A DNA stretch of 64,000 nucleotides from Miniimonas arenae (GCF_006351005.1 NZ_VENP01000009.1:17742-81741), one strand, 5' to 3'; positions 18,101 through 25,594 are shown, numbered from the stretch's first letter. The notes: generated from the sequence alone by a model not told the origin. Made by a program: numbers and translations.

Positions 18101-19270
18101 CCGGTGCACTCGCGCGTCGCCTGGCAGGCGTGGACGACCGAGCGGCTGCTCGACCTCGCGCGCACGATCCTGTTCCCGATCTACTCCAGCCTCGCGACGC
18201 CCCTGTGGCTGCGCCTGCTCGGCGCCAAGGTGGGCCGACACGTCGAGGCGTCGACCGTGCTGCTCATCCCCTCGATGACCACCGTCGCCGACGGCGCGTT
18301 CCTCGCCGACGACACCATGGTCGCCTCCTACGAGCTGCGCCGCGGCTGGCTGCGCATCGCCCCCGCGCGGATCGGCAAGCGCGCGTTCCTCGGCAACTCC
18401 GGGATGGCGGGTGCGGGCCACACGGTGCCGAAGGACGGCCTGGTTGCCGTGCTGTCGATCGCGCCCGCGAAGGCCAAGGCGGGCTCGTCGTGGCTCGGGT
18501 CGCCGCCGGTCCGGTTGCGCCGGGTGGCAGCCGCCGTCGACGAGCGCCTCACGTACGCCCCCGACCCCTCGCTGCGCGTGCGGCGTGCGCTGTGGGAGGC
18601 GTGCCGCGTCGTCCCGGTCCTGCTCACGTGCGGGCTGGGCCTCGCGGTGCTGCTGACCCTCGCCGCGCTGTCCGGCTGGTGGGGGTTCTGGTGGGCCGCC
18701 CTGGCCTCGGGCGTGGTCCTCACGCTCGCGGCCGTGGTAGCCGCGCTCGTCACGACGGCGGCGAAGTGGCTCCTCGTCGGCCCGATCCGGTCCGGTGAGC
18801 ACCCGCTGTGGTCCTCGTTCGTCTGGCGTACCGAGGTGGCCGACACGTTCACCGAGATGCTCGCCGCGCCGTGGTTCGCGAACTCGGCCAGCGGGACGCC
18901 GGCGCTCGCGCTCTGGCTGCGCTCGCTCGGGGTGCGGATCGGACGCGGCGTGTGGTGCGAGTCCTACTGGTTCCCCGAGCCGGACCTCGTGGTGCTCGGC
19001 GACGGCGCGACCGTGAACCGCGGCTGCGTGGTGCAGACGCACCTCTTCCACGACCGCGTCATGAGCGTCGACACCGTGACGCTCGGCGAGGGCGCGACGC
19101 TCGGGCCGCACAGCGTGATCCTGCCGGCGGCGTCGATCGGGGCCCACGCGACCGTCGGGCCCGCCTCGCTCGTCATGCGCGGGGAGACCGTGCCGGTCGG
19201 GAGCCGATGGAGCGGGAACCCGATCGGGCCGTGGCGCTCGGTGCGCGTGCGGGCGTACCAGGAGGTGTGA
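15176..19270 (+). CDS. Pls/PosA-type single-module non-ribosomal peptide synthetase
   Basis: This 1364-residue synthetase has an adenylation domain at about 20-550 (IIFTSGSTGTPKG, YGPTE, YRSGDLVR, A10 lysine at TSGK, residue 542) and a carrier domain with LGGGSL, phosphopantetheine Ser599. There is no condensation or thioesterase domain. Three pairs of membrane helices follow (about 660-735, 898-970, 1141-1200), each followed by a soluble left-handed beta-helix-like domain (GAKVGRHV, GAKVGRHVEAS, GVRIGRGVW). That is the architecture of epsilon-poly-lysine synthetase Pls (TIGR02353 terminal domain). It likely makes an isopeptide homopolymer or a short amino-acid conjugate at the membrane; the amino acid is not decided. 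Start GTG 15176 has GAGGAG 4 nt upstream. Confidence 0.92.
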   Translation: MTQEPPATAGTALLDATPLAPAPRTLLDVLRATAAEHPDAPALDDGGGFVGAGSGAAAGRTGPDGVPAVLPPGMSGEVGEPATEDARASYLTYTELLDVVLARAQELRAAGVRRGDRVGVRLPSGDRSLYVEILAVIAAGAAYVPVDADDPEERATLVFREADVVGVVERPGTLRLVRGTHALTGAVAGTSAGAIQHAARADDGEPTVDDDAWIIFTSGSTGTPKGVAVSHRSAAAFVDAEADLFLAGDPLGPGDRVLAGLSVAFDASCEEMWLAWRSGACLVPAPRALVRSGEDLGPWLERRGITAVSTVPTLAALWPAESIENVRLLIFGGEACPPELAARLVGEGREVWNTYGPTEATVVACAAPLDGAGPVRIGLPLAGWSLAVVNREGALVGDGEVGELVIGGVGLARYLDPAKDAEKYAPLPALGWERAYRSGDLVRYEPEGLLFVGRADDQVKIGGRRIELGEVENALQRLPGVTGAAAAVRRSAAGTPLLVGYLAVTDAFERQAARAALAAELPSALVPLLAVVPDLPTRTSGKVDKDALPWPLPGVGAGAEGGAAGVPAEHAWLAEQWEAVLGLPVPSVDADFFDLGGGSLAAAQLVSRLRTRLPEVTVADLYDRPRFGAMAAMVGELDAEHDGEPASFTRPAPTPRRTQVLQTLTAVPLLVLQGVRWLMWVLLASNLVVLAGPDALGPDLLPVTSWWVLVPALLVLGTPWGRMAVAAVSARLLLAGVRAGDHPRGGQVHMRLWLAEQIAHQVDAVSLAGAPWVVMYARALGAKVGRHVVLHTLPPVTGMLEVGDGASIEPEVDLAGYWVDGETVRIGSIEVGRGATVGARSTLAPGARIGKGAHVAPGSAVFGKVRAGTTWGGSPAMRLADTGDDWPRHSPPSHQGWRWAYAVSAVGLALLPLVSLGSGGLLVVHGAREAQTWGELAVAAVRWLVPATLLAGAVFAVLVVGAVRLLAIGLVAGDHPVHSRVAWQAWTTERLLDLARTILFPIYSSLATPLWLRLLGAKVGRHVEASTVLLIPSMTTVADGAFLADDTMVASYELRRGWLRIAPARIGKRAFLGNSGMAGAGHTVPKDGLVAVLSIAPAKAKAGSSWLGSPPVRLRRVAAAVDERLTYAPDPSLRVRRALWEACRVVPVLLTCGLGLAVLLTLAALSGWWGFWWAALASGVVLTLAAVVAALVTTAAKWLLVGPIRSGEHPLWSSFVWRTEVADTFTEMLAAPWFANSASGTPALALWLRSLGVRIGRGVWCESYWFPEPDLVVLGDGATVNRGCVVQTHLFHDRVMSVDTVTLGEGATLGPHSVILPAASIGAHATVGPASLVMRGETVPVGSRWSGNPIGPWRSVRVRAYQEV

Positions 19271-19276
19271 GGGGCT

Positions 19277-19312
19277 CGGCTGCGTCGGGCTGCGTCAGGC
19301 TGCGTCAGGCGG
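19277..19312. repeat. short tandem repeat after the NRPS gene
   Basis: GGCTGCGTCAG-type 11-bp units repeat about three times directly after the NRPS stop codon. It forms no obvious hairpin, and the function is unknown. Confidence 0.5.
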
Positions 19313-19355
19313 CCACCGACGCGGCTGGTGACACGCGGCCGTCACACGCACCGCT

Positions 19356-19361
19356 TAGGCT
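19356..19361 (+). promoter_or_regulatory. candidate -10 box for the M1 peptidase gene
   Basis: TAGGCT lies 72 nt before ATG 19434, giving a leader of about 65 nt. No convincing -35 element is visible. Confidence 0.35.
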
Positions 19362-19433
19362 CGGCGAGTCCCGCACCACCCGACCTCCTGACCGCTCCAG
19401 CCCGACCGCCAGCCGAACGGACCAGACGTACCG

Positions 19434-20801
19434 ATGCCGAAGTCACGCGTCGCCCGCAAGAACGAGTTCCACACCGGTCCGCACGACCCCGCCTCGCACC
19501 CCGCGGGGATCGTCGCCGACGCGTACGCCCCCGACAGCGGCAACCCCGGCTACCACGTCGAGCTCTACGACCTCGAGCTGGACTACCGCGTCCGGACGAA
19601 CCGGCTCGTCGGCGTCGCCGTGCTCTCGGTCGTGGCGACCGAGCACCTCGTGCGGCTCGAGCTCGATCTCGTGGGGCTCAAGGCGAGCGAGGTCCGGGTC
19701 AACGGCAAGCGTGTGCGGCACCTCGAGACGGCGACCAAGGTCAAGCTGGTGCTTCCGGAAGCGATCCCGGCCGGTACCCGGTTCACGGTCGAGGTCGACT
19801 ACGGCGGCAAGCCGGTTCCGCGACGCACGCGCTGGGGCCGGATCGGCTGGGAGGAGCTCACCGACGGCGCCCTCGTCGCCTCGCAGCCGACCGGTGCTCC
19901 CACGTGGTTCCCGTGCAACGATCACCCGGCGCAGAAGTCCCGCTACCGGATCTCCGTGTCGTGCGAGCGCGAGTACCGGGTCGTCACGAACGGTGTGCCG
20001 GGCGGGCACACCGAGCGCGCCGGCCGGCGGACCTGGCGCTACTACCAGGACATCCCCGCCGCGCCCTATCTCGCCACCGTGCAGATCGGCCGCTACGACG
20101 AGGAGCACCTCGACCTCGACGGCGTGCCGGGGTCGCTCTACTACCCGCAGCGACTGCGCTCCCGCGTGCGGCACGACATCGCGCAGCGGGTGCCCTCGAT
20201 GATGCGGACGTTCGTCGACGCCTTCGGGCCCTACCCGCTGGCCAAGTACGTGGTCGTCGTGACGGACGACGTCCTGGAGATCCCGATCGAGGCCCAGGGC
20301 ATGGCGACCTTCGGCGCCAACCACGCCGACGGCAACGGCGGCTCGGACCGCCTCATCGCACACGAGCTCGCCCACCAGTGGTTCGGCAACTCGGTCGGCG
20401 TCGCGCGGTGGCAGGACATCTGGCTCAACGAGGGGTTCGCCTGCTACGCCGAGTGGATCTGGTCCGAGGCGTCGGGCGGTCCGACCGCCCACGCGCGTGC
20501 CCTCGCCTACTACGCGAAGGTCAAGGCCCAGCCGCAGGACCTCCTCGTCGCCGACCCGGGTGCGGCCCGGATGTTCGACGACCGCGTGTACAAGCGCGGC
20601 GCGCTCACCGTGCACGCGCTGCGGCGCACCCTCGGCGAGGAGGTGTTCTTCGCCGTCGTGCGCTCGTGGACGCAGGCGCACCGGCACGGGACGGCGACCA
20701 CCGAGGACTTCGAGGCGTACGTGGCGCGGGAGACCGGGCGCGACCTCGGCGGGCTGTTCGACGCCTGGCTGCGGACGCCCGCGCTGCCGCAGCTGCCCTA
20801 G
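19434..20801 (+). CDS. M1 family zinc aminopeptidase
   Basis: This 455-residue metallopeptidase has zinc ligands His310 and His314 in HELAHQWFGN and Glu333 in LNEGFACYAEW, with Glu311 as general base. The substrate-anchor loop reads AQGMATFG instead of canonical GAMEN, a variant seen in shorter M1 proteins. It lacks the large C-terminal ERAP-like domain, so it is a compact three-domain type. No signal peptide is present; it is likely cytoplasmic and trims peptide N-termini. It follows the NRPS gene on the same strand after 163 bp with its own -10 box, so coregulation is not assured. Confidence 0.92.
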   Translation: MPKSRVARKNEFHTGPHDPASHPAGIVADAYAPDSGNPGYHVELYDLELDYRVRTNRLVGVAVLSVVATEHLVRLELDLVGLKASEVRVNGKRVRHLETATKVKLVLPEAIPAGTRFTVEVDYGGKPVPRRTRWGRIGWEELTDGALVASQPTGAPTWFPCNDHPAQKSRYRISVSCEREYRVVTNGVPGGHTERAGRRTWRYYQDIPAAPYLATVQIGRYDEEHLDLDGVPGSLYYPQRLRSRVRHDIAQRVPSMMRTFVDAFGPYPLAKYVVVVTDDVLEIPIEAQGMATFGANHADGNGGSDRLIAHELAHQWFGNSVGVARWQDIWLNEGFACYAEWIWSEASGGPTAHARALAYYAKVKAQPQDLLVADPGAARMFDDRVYKRGALTVHALRRTLGEEVFFAVVRSWTQAHRHGTATTEDFEAYVARETGRDLGGLFDAWLRTPALPQLP

Positions 20802-20832
20802 CTGCGGGGCCAGCGCCGACGTCTTCCGCCAC

Positions 20833-20963
20833 AGCGACTCTGCGTCACGCGACAGCGACTGAGTCCCGATTGGCCGCGCGTCCCATCGCGCTGACCTGCG
20901 ATGACGCCATGCGGCGCGGCCGTGCGAACCGAGTGAGTCGCTGCGGCGTGACGGACAGTCGCT
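20833..20963. repeat. inverted-repeat element, copy B (two 21-bp iterated units per arm)
   Basis: AGCGACT at 20833-20839 and 20854-20860 mirrors AGTCGCT at 20936-20942 and 20957-20963 around centre 20898. The 29-bp arms match at 24 of 29 positions. CCGCCAC before the left arm and GTGGCGTCACGG after the right arm extend the 21-bp units outward. Total span (131 bp) and inner spacer (75 bp) equal those of copy A. If B is reverse-complemented, CGCAGGTC falls at spacer positions 36-43 in both copies. It lies between the convergent M1 peptidase and phosphopantetheinyl transferase genes. Confidence 0.8.
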
Positions 20964-21018
20964 GTGGCGTCACGGACCATGCCGGCGCGACCTGGCCACG
21001 GCTGCCCCGCAGTCGGCA

Positions 21019-21729
21019 TCACGCTGGGCTGGTCGACCCCGCGCCGGCGACGGCGAGGCTCGTCACCGCGCCGGGCGTCGGCACGTCGTGCAGCACGTAG
21101 CGGGCGACGACGCCGGGCCCGTGCTCGACGACGATCCCCGTGCCCTCGGCCTTGGCGACCGCCTCGCGCTGCGTCCAGGCGCGCAGCGTCGCGACCTCGT
21201 GGCGGGTGGCGTCGGGCGGGGCGGGTTCGGTGTCGACACCGATCGCCCGCGGCCGCGAGCTGTCGGTGGTGTTGCCGTCGACGGGGCCGCGCGCGGTGGG
21301 GGAGCAGGCGGCGACGACGAGCCCACCGGCGTGCGCCACGCTCACCTCGGGCGCGGGGAAGGTCGGGTGCGCCCGCAGGCCGGCGAGCGGCACCACGACC
21401 TGCGGCCGGCCGTGCTCGCGACCGCAGGCCGGGCACGTCGCCGTGATGACGACGGCGTCCGCTGCGCACTCCATCGCCTCGGCGGCGAGCACCCGGACCA
21501 GGTAGCGACCGAGCAGCGTCTCGTCGGCCGCGACGTCGGAGATCCCCTCGAGTCTGGCTCGCTCGGACGCGGTGAGCCAGGAGTATGCGCTCGAGCGGAC
21601 CGGGTCGACGGCGGCGGTCGGCGCCCACACCACGGTGACGCCCGCGATCACGGCGCGGCCGGTGGGGGCCCAGCCGGCCACGCCCGCCGACTCCGTGACG
21701 CCGGCGCGGTCCGGCAGCTGTCCTTCCAC
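21019..21729 (-). CDS. 4'-phosphopantetheinyl transferase (Sfp type)
   Basis: This protein of about 236 residues carries the PPTase signature. IGVDTE (Asp166, Glu168) binds Mg and CoA phosphate, and WTQREAVAKAEGTG (Glu189, Lys193) is the second motif. CPACGREHGRP and VSVAHAGG match the upstream regions of this superfamily. It transfers 4'-phosphopantetheine from CoA to a carrier-protein serine. The NRPS carrier domain (Ser599) 4 kb away is the obvious target. GTG 21729 is chosen because TACGCT (minus strand, 21741-21736) precedes it by 6 nt, fitting a leaderless start; longer frames upstream are Pro/Arg-rich and unlikely. Confidence 0.85.
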   Translation of the reverse strand: MEGQLPDRAGVTESAGVAGWAPTGRAVIAGVTVVWAPTAAVDPVRSSAYSWLTASERARLEGISDVAADETLLGRYLVRVLAAEAMECAADAVVITATCPACGREHGRPQVVVPLAGLRAHPTFPAPEVSVAHAGGLVVAACSPTARGPVDGNTTDSSRPRAIGVDTEPAPPDATRHEVATLRAWTQREAVAKAEGTGIVVEHGPGVVARYVLHDVPTPGAVTSLAVAGAGSTSPA

Positions 21730-22094
21730 GGCCGCAGCGTAGGCGTCGCGCGGCTGGGGGGTGGTGGGGCGCGGCGTGGGTGGACGCGGCGCTCGCGGTG
21801 TCCACGTGGGGCGCGGCGGCAGCGCGCAGGGTGCTGCGGCGTGGGTGCACCGGACGCGGCGGTCCGCAACCTTCGCCCGGTCGCTCACCCCGCACGGCCA
21901 GCTGCGATCGAATTACGACACACGTGAGTGACGCATCGGAATCGGTGCGGATGCCGTGCCGTAAATAGCCAGCCGAGTACCTCCATTAGACCTCTGACCT
22001 GCGCAAAGGCATGCCTTACCAACGTTGCGATATTGCGGATGCCGGGTTTATGGTCATGCCAATTCCGACACGCGTCGGACGGAAGAGGAACACC
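21730..22094. other. intergenic region, AT-richer in its right half
   Basis: The 365-bp gap is divergent between the PPTase and DUF1540 genes. Positions about 21900-22090 are visibly less GC-rich than the rest of the window (for example CCGTAAATAGCC, GATATTGCGG). They hold the palindrome at 22006-22017 and a possible promoter (TTGCGA 22025-22030, TTATGG 22048-22053). No gene is seen. Confidence 0.55.
22006..22017. promoter_or_regulatory. 12-bp perfect palindrome, candidate operator
   Basis: AAGGCATGCCTT is a perfect palindrome directly upstream of a possible -35/-10 pair of the DUF1540 gene. Its shape (AGGCATGCCT core) recalls operators of DtxR/MntR-type metal regulators, but this is a resemblance, not an assignment. 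Confidence 0.4.
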
Positions 22095-22382
22095 ATGTCC
22101 ACGATCAACGAGATGCCCCACGTCGTCGAGTGCGCCGTGGCCGGCTGCTCCTACAACCACGACGGCTGTACCGCCTTCGCCGTCACCGTCGACCGCGACG
22201 CCGACTGCGCCACGTTCATCGACATCGGCACCCGCGGCGGCCTCGACCGCGTCGTCGCCCAGGTCGGCGCCTGCCAGCGCACAGACTGCATCCACAACGC
22301 GAACCTGGAGTGCACCGCGGAGGCCGTGCGCATCGGCCCCGGCGGCGGCACCGCCAACTGCCTCACCTACGCCAAGGCCTGA
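22095..22382 (+). CDS. DUF1540 protein, two Cys-rich domains
   Basis: This 95-residue protein has two copies of the DUF1540 pattern. The first is VVECAVAGCSYNHDGCTAF with a later DCATF; the second is VGACQRTDCIHNANLECTAEA with a later NCLTY. The eight regularly spaced cysteines suggest metal binding. The function is unknown; these short domains occur in sporulation- and stress-linked proteins of other bacteria. Start ATG 22095 has GGAAGAGGA upstream, and an in-frame upstream ATG (22011) lies inside the promoter palindrome. It is monocistronic, with a strong hairpin downstream and a promoter AT-rich for this genome, so it may be highly expressed. Confidence 0.88.
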   Translation: MSTINEMPHVVECAVAGCSYNHDGCTAFAVTVDRDADCATFIDIGTRGGLDRVVAQVGACQRTDCIHNANLECTAEAVRIGPGGGTANCLTYAKA

Positions 22383-22478
22383 GTCCCGGAGCGAGGCCGA
22401 GCAAGGCACAGAGACCCCGCGCGGCAGCGCGCGGCTGCACCACCGTCCCCTCCTGCGCCGCTGGGAGGACGACAGCTG

Positions 22479-22512
22479 CGAGGCCCCCGGACCGATCGGT
22501 CCGGGGGCCTCG
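22479..22512. terminator. 34-bp perfect palindromic terminator
   Basis: CGAGGCCCCCGGACC with its exact complement to 22512 forms a perfect palindrome centred on GATC. It lies 97 bp after the DUF1540 stop, before the next promoter. Confidence 0.8.
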
Positions 22513-22604
22513 TGCTGTCTTCGGACGGCGACCTGTCTGCGACGGCGACGCGTCCGACATGTGAGACGACCCCGAAGGTCCCGATCGCCCCTCCCGCTGG
22601 CCGC

Positions 22605-22610
22605 TAGCGT
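22605..22610 (+). promoter_or_regulatory. -10 box of a probable leaderless transcript
   Basis: TAGCGT lies 7 nt before GTG 22618, the spacing expected for a leaderless mRNA beginning at that codon. Confidence 0.45.
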
Positions 22611-22617
22611 CCTTCCC

Positions 22618-22722
22618 GTGACGAGCACCCAGCACCCGAGCGCAGCGGCGATGCCGCCCGCCGCGTGCTGCCCGCCGATGCCGGGGTGTATGCCCCGGCC
22701 CGGCCTCGCGTTCGTGCGGTAG
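22618..22722 (+). CDS. possible leaderless Cys-containing leader peptide
   Basis: This short frame of 34 residues starts at GTG directly behind a -10 box: MTSTQHPSAAAMPPAACCPP, then MPGCMPRPGLAFVR and TAG. It has a CC pair and a third Cys among prolines, and ends 60 bp before the next gene's GTG. Mycobacteria are known to use leaderless Cys-rich short ORFs as cysteine-responsive attenuators. This one fits in size and layout, but the downstream gene is not a recognisable sulfur gene. Translation is inferred from position only. Confidence 0.4.
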   Translation: MTSTQHPSAAAMPPAACCPPMPGCMPRPGLAFVR

Positions 22723-22782
22723 TTCCGGCGAAGCGAGTCCGGGCGCCGCGACCCCCGACTCGTCCCCTCGCCGGAGCCTCCC

Positions 22783-23301
22783 GTGACCCTCGTCAGTACC
22801 CTTCCGTCCTCCGCGCCGCGTCCCGCGGCGCTCGCCGCCCCTGCGCCCGTGCCCGCTCTGTCGCCGGATCCGTCGACCGTCGAGATCGACGCCTCCGAGC
22901 CCTTCCACCGCGTCGTCGCCGCCGTCCAGGAGGCCGTGCGCGACGGCGTCGCGTCCGTCTGGCTGACGGGTCACGGCGCCGCTCCGGTCGCCGCACGCGT
23001 GCTGCGGCTGGTCCGCGACGTGCGGGTCGGCGCGGAGCTGGACCCCGCGGAGGTGGGCCTGGCGGAGGCGGCGAGCGACGCCGTCGTGCTTGCGGGGGTG
23101 GCCGGGGGACGCGCCCACGTGCTCGTGCGCGACCCGAGCGCGCGCGCTGCGCTGCGTGCGGCGGTGCGGCGCCTCGTGGCGCGCGGCCCCGTCGCGCTGC
23201 CGAGCCGGTTCGGCGGCGACGCGTGGTCCGCGACGGTGGCGCTCTCGTGGCCGGTCGAGGTCGTCGTGCACCCGCGCGTCGCGGCGGTCCTCGCCGCCTG
23301 A
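22783..23301 (+). CDS. hypothetical protein, Ala/Val-rich
   Basis: This 172-residue protein is not recognised. It has a Pro/Ala-rich start, then a likely alternating helix/strand domain: EPFHRVVAAVQEAVRDGV, SVWLTGHGAAPVAARVLRL, SDAVVLAGVAGGRAHVLVRD. There is no membrane helix or catalytic motif. GTG 22783 is preceded by GGAG 6 nt upstream. The putative leader peptide lies just before it and the oxidoreductase gene 48 bp after it on the same strand, so the three may be cotranscribed. Confidence 0.65.
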   Translation: MTLVSTLPSSAPRPAALAAPAPVPALSPDPSTVEIDASEPFHRVVAAVQEAVRDGVASVWLTGHGAAPVAARVLRLVRDVRVGAELDPAEVGLAEAASDAVVLAGVAGGRAHVLVRDPSARAALRAAVRRLVARGPVALPSRFGGDAWSATVALSWPVEVVVHPRVAAVLAA

Positions 23302-23349
23302 GCAGGACCGCACCGGCGCGGCGTCGGGGGGCAGGGGCAGGATGGGCGC

Positions 23350-24366
23350 ATGAGCGCACAGCAGCCCCTGCGCTGGGGCATCCTCGGGCCGGGGCGGATC
23401 GCGACCAACGTGGCGAAGGACTTCCGGCACGTGGCCGACGGCGTGCTCGCCGCCGTCGCGAGCCGCAGCCTCGAGCGGGCGCAGTCCTTCACCGCCGAGC
23501 ACGCCCCCGACGCGACGGCGTACGGCTCCTACGGCGAGCTGCTCGCCGACCCGGACGTCGACGCCGTCTACCTCGCCACCCCGCACGCGCAGCACGCCGC
23601 ACAGGCGATCGCGACGATCCGGGCGCGCAAGGCGGTGCTCGTCGAGAAGGCGTTCACGGCCACGTTCCCGGGCGCCGAGCGGGTGGTCGCCGAGGCCCGC
23701 GCGAGCGAGGTGTTCGCGATGGAGGCCGTGTGGACGAGGTTCCTGCCCGCCGTCGTGCGTGCCCGCGAGCTCATCGCCGACGGCGCGATCGGCGAGGTCC
23801 GCGCCGTCGCCGCCGACCTCGGCGTGCGCCGCGAGTTCCACCCCGACGACCGGCTGTTCGACCTCGCACTCGGCGGCGGGACGCTGCTCGACCTCGGCGT
23901 CTACGTGGTCAACGTCGCGCAGATGGTGCTCGGGGAGCCGCAGGAGGTGGTCGCGCGGGGATCGCTGCTGCCCACCGGGGTCGACGCCGAGGCCGGCCTG
24001 CTCGTCGACTTCGGCGAGGGCCGCACCGCCACGCTGCAGACGTCGTTCCGCGCGCCCACGCCCGGCGACGCCCGGATCTACGGCACGGACGGCTGGCTCG
24101 ACCTGCCGCCGCGGTTCCACCACCCCGACCGCCTCGTGCTGCACCGGTACGGGCAGGACGCCGAGGAGATCGGCGCGCCGCACCGGGGCGCGGGCTACTC
24201 CTACGAGTTCGACGAGGTCGCGCGCTGCGTGCGCGCGGGACGCACCGAGTCCGCGGTCATGCCGCTCGCCGACACGCTCGCCGTGGCCCGGGTGCTCGGC
24301 TCCGCGGCCGAGCAGCTCGGCGTCGCGCTGACCGATGACCCGGACGCCGGCGTGGAGTCGGACTGA
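23350..24366 (+). CDS. Gfo/Idh/MocA family oxidoreductase
   Basis: This 338-residue NAD(P)-dependent dehydrogenase has an N-terminal Rossmann fold with GILGPGRIATNVAKDF, the family motif EKAF (EKP position, residue Lys about 99), and a C-terminal alpha/beta domain with GGGTLLDLGVYVVN. These enzymes oxidise or reduce sugars, trans-dihydrodiols or related polyols; the substrate is not predictable here. ATG 23350 has a purine-rich GGGGCAGGATGGG leader. The LigC gene starts 1 bp after its stop, so the two are in one operon without an obvious functional link. Confidence 0.9.
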   Translation: MSAQQPLRWGILGPGRIATNVAKDFRHVADGVLAAVASRSLERAQSFTAEHAPDATAYGSYGELLADPDVDAVYLATPHAQHAAQAIATIRARKAVLVEKAFTATFPGAERVVAEARASEVFAMEAVWTRFLPAVVRARELIADGAIGEVRAVAADLGVRREFHPDDRLFDLALGGGTLLDLGVYVVNVAQMVLGEPQEVVARGSLLPTGVDAEAGLLVDFGEGRTATLQTSFRAPTPGDARIYGTDGWLDLPPRFHHPDRLVLHRYGQDAEEIGAPHRGAGYSYEFDEVARCVRAGRTESAVMPLADTLAVARVLGSAAEQLGVALTDDPDAGVESD

Positions 24367-24367
24367 C

Positions 24368-25594
24368 ATGGTGCTGCCGCTGTCCCCGCCGATCGCGCCG
24401 ATGCTCGCGCGGTCCGTCCCCGAGGTGCCCGACGCCGACGCCGCGGGCGGGCCCTGGTCCTACGAGCCGAAGTGGGACGGGTTCCGCGCGATCGTGCTCG
24501 TGGACGCCGCGTCCAGCGGCGCCGACGGCGGGTCCGAGGGATCCGACGCGGCGTCCGACGGCGTGGAGATCCTCTCCCGCAGCGGCCGCTCCATGACGCG
24601 GTACTTCCCCGACGTCGTCGCCGCCGTCCGCGCCGAGCTCCCGGCACGCGTCGTGGTCGACGGCGAGATCGTGCTCGCGCGCGGTTCGCGCCTGGACTTC
24701 GAGCTGCTCGGGCAGCGCATCCACCCGGCCGCGTCACGCGTCCGGATGCTCGCGGAGCACGCCCCGGCGATGCTCGTCGTCTTCGACGTGCTCGCGCTGG
24801 GCGACGAGGCGCTCGTGGACCGTCCGCTGCGCGAGCGGCTCGACGTGCTCGACGGCCTGCGCCTCACCGGGCCGCGGGTGCACGCGACGCCGCGCACCAC
24901 CGACGCCGACGTCGCGCGGCGCTGGTTCGCCGAGTTCGAGGGCGCGGGCCTGGACGGCGTGGTCGCCAAGCCGCTCGGGGAGCCCTACGCCCCGGGCAAG
25001 CGCACGATGCTCAAGATCAAGCACGCGCGCACCGCCGACGTCGTGCTCGCGGGCTACCGCGAGCACAAGGACTCCACCCCCGAGCGCCCGCTCGTGGGCT
25101 CGCTGCTGCTCGGGCTGTACGACGGCGAGCACAGCGGTGAGCACGACGGCGGCGGCAGTCGGTCCGACGGCGACGCGGGCGGCCCCCTGTGCTTCGTCGG
25201 GGTGTCGGCGTCGTTCCCGATGGCGCGACGTGCGGCGCTCGTCGAGGAGCTCGCCCCCCTCGTGGTCCACGCCGACGACGAGGCCGGTCTCGCGGCGCAC
25301 CCCTGGGGCGACTGGGCCGACCCCGCCGCGCAGGCCGAGGGCCGCAGGCCGGGCGCGCAGTCGCGCTGGTCCGGCACGAAGGACCTGTCGTTCATCCCGC
25401 TGCGCCCGGAGCGCGTGCTCGAGGTGTCCTACGACCACATGGAGGGCAGCCGGTTCCGGCACACCACCCAGCTGCTGCGCTGGCGGCCCGACCGGGAGCC
25501 GTCCTCGTGCACCTACGCCCAGCTGGAGGAGGTCGTCGGGTACGACCTGGCCACTCTCCTGCCCGGCGGCCCGACCGCGGATCTGCCCGGCTGA
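24368..25594 (+). CDS. ligC: ATP-dependent DNA ligase, LigC type
   Basis: This 408-residue ligase has the nucleotidyl-transferase motif EPKWDGFR (adenylated Lys35). It also has DGEIV (motif III), VFDVLAL (IIIa), DGVVAKPL (IV) and KIKHARTADVV (V), followed by an OB-fold region ending near EVSYDHMEGSRFRH. Length and order fit actinobacterial LigC (Rv3731-like), not LigD, because polymerase and nuclease domains are missing. It contains a Gly/Ser/Asp-rich insertion at about 45-65 and another at about 255-275. It seals nicks, probably in backup repair. A LigD-type polymerase gene lies at the right end of the window, its adjacent neighbour in mycobacteria. Confidence 0.92.
   Translation: MVLPLSPPIAPMLARSVPEVPDADAAGGPWSYEPKWDGFRAIVLVDAASSGADGGSEGSDAASDGVEILSRSGRSMTRYFPDVVAAVRAELPARVVVDGEIVLARGSRLDFELLGQRIHPAASRVRMLAEHAPAMLVVFDVLALGDEALVDRPLRERLDVLDGLRLTGPRVHATPRTTDADVARRWFAEFEGAGLDGVVAKPLGEPYAPGKRTMLKIKHARTADVVLAGYREHKDSTPERPLVGSLLLGLYDGEHSGEHDGGGSRSDGDAGGPLCFVGVSASFPMARRAALVEELAPLVVHADDEAGLAAHPWGDWADPAAQAEGRRPGAQSRWSGTKDLSFIPLRPERVLEVSYDHMEGSRFRHTTQLLRWRPDREPSSCTYAQLEEVVGYDLATLLPGGPTADLPG

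Noticed and set aside
14069..19147. 5-kb open frame antisense to the NRPS gene
   Set aside because: It is a by-product of high GC and of the Ser/Gly/Ala-rich sense gene; composition is Arg/Gly/His-rich and only its last 990 bp (a real hydrolase) resembles a protein.
21730..21888. Longer phosphopantetheinyl transferase starting at 21888
   Set aside because: The extra 53 residues are Pro/Arg/Thr-rich and the leaderless signal fits GTG 21729.
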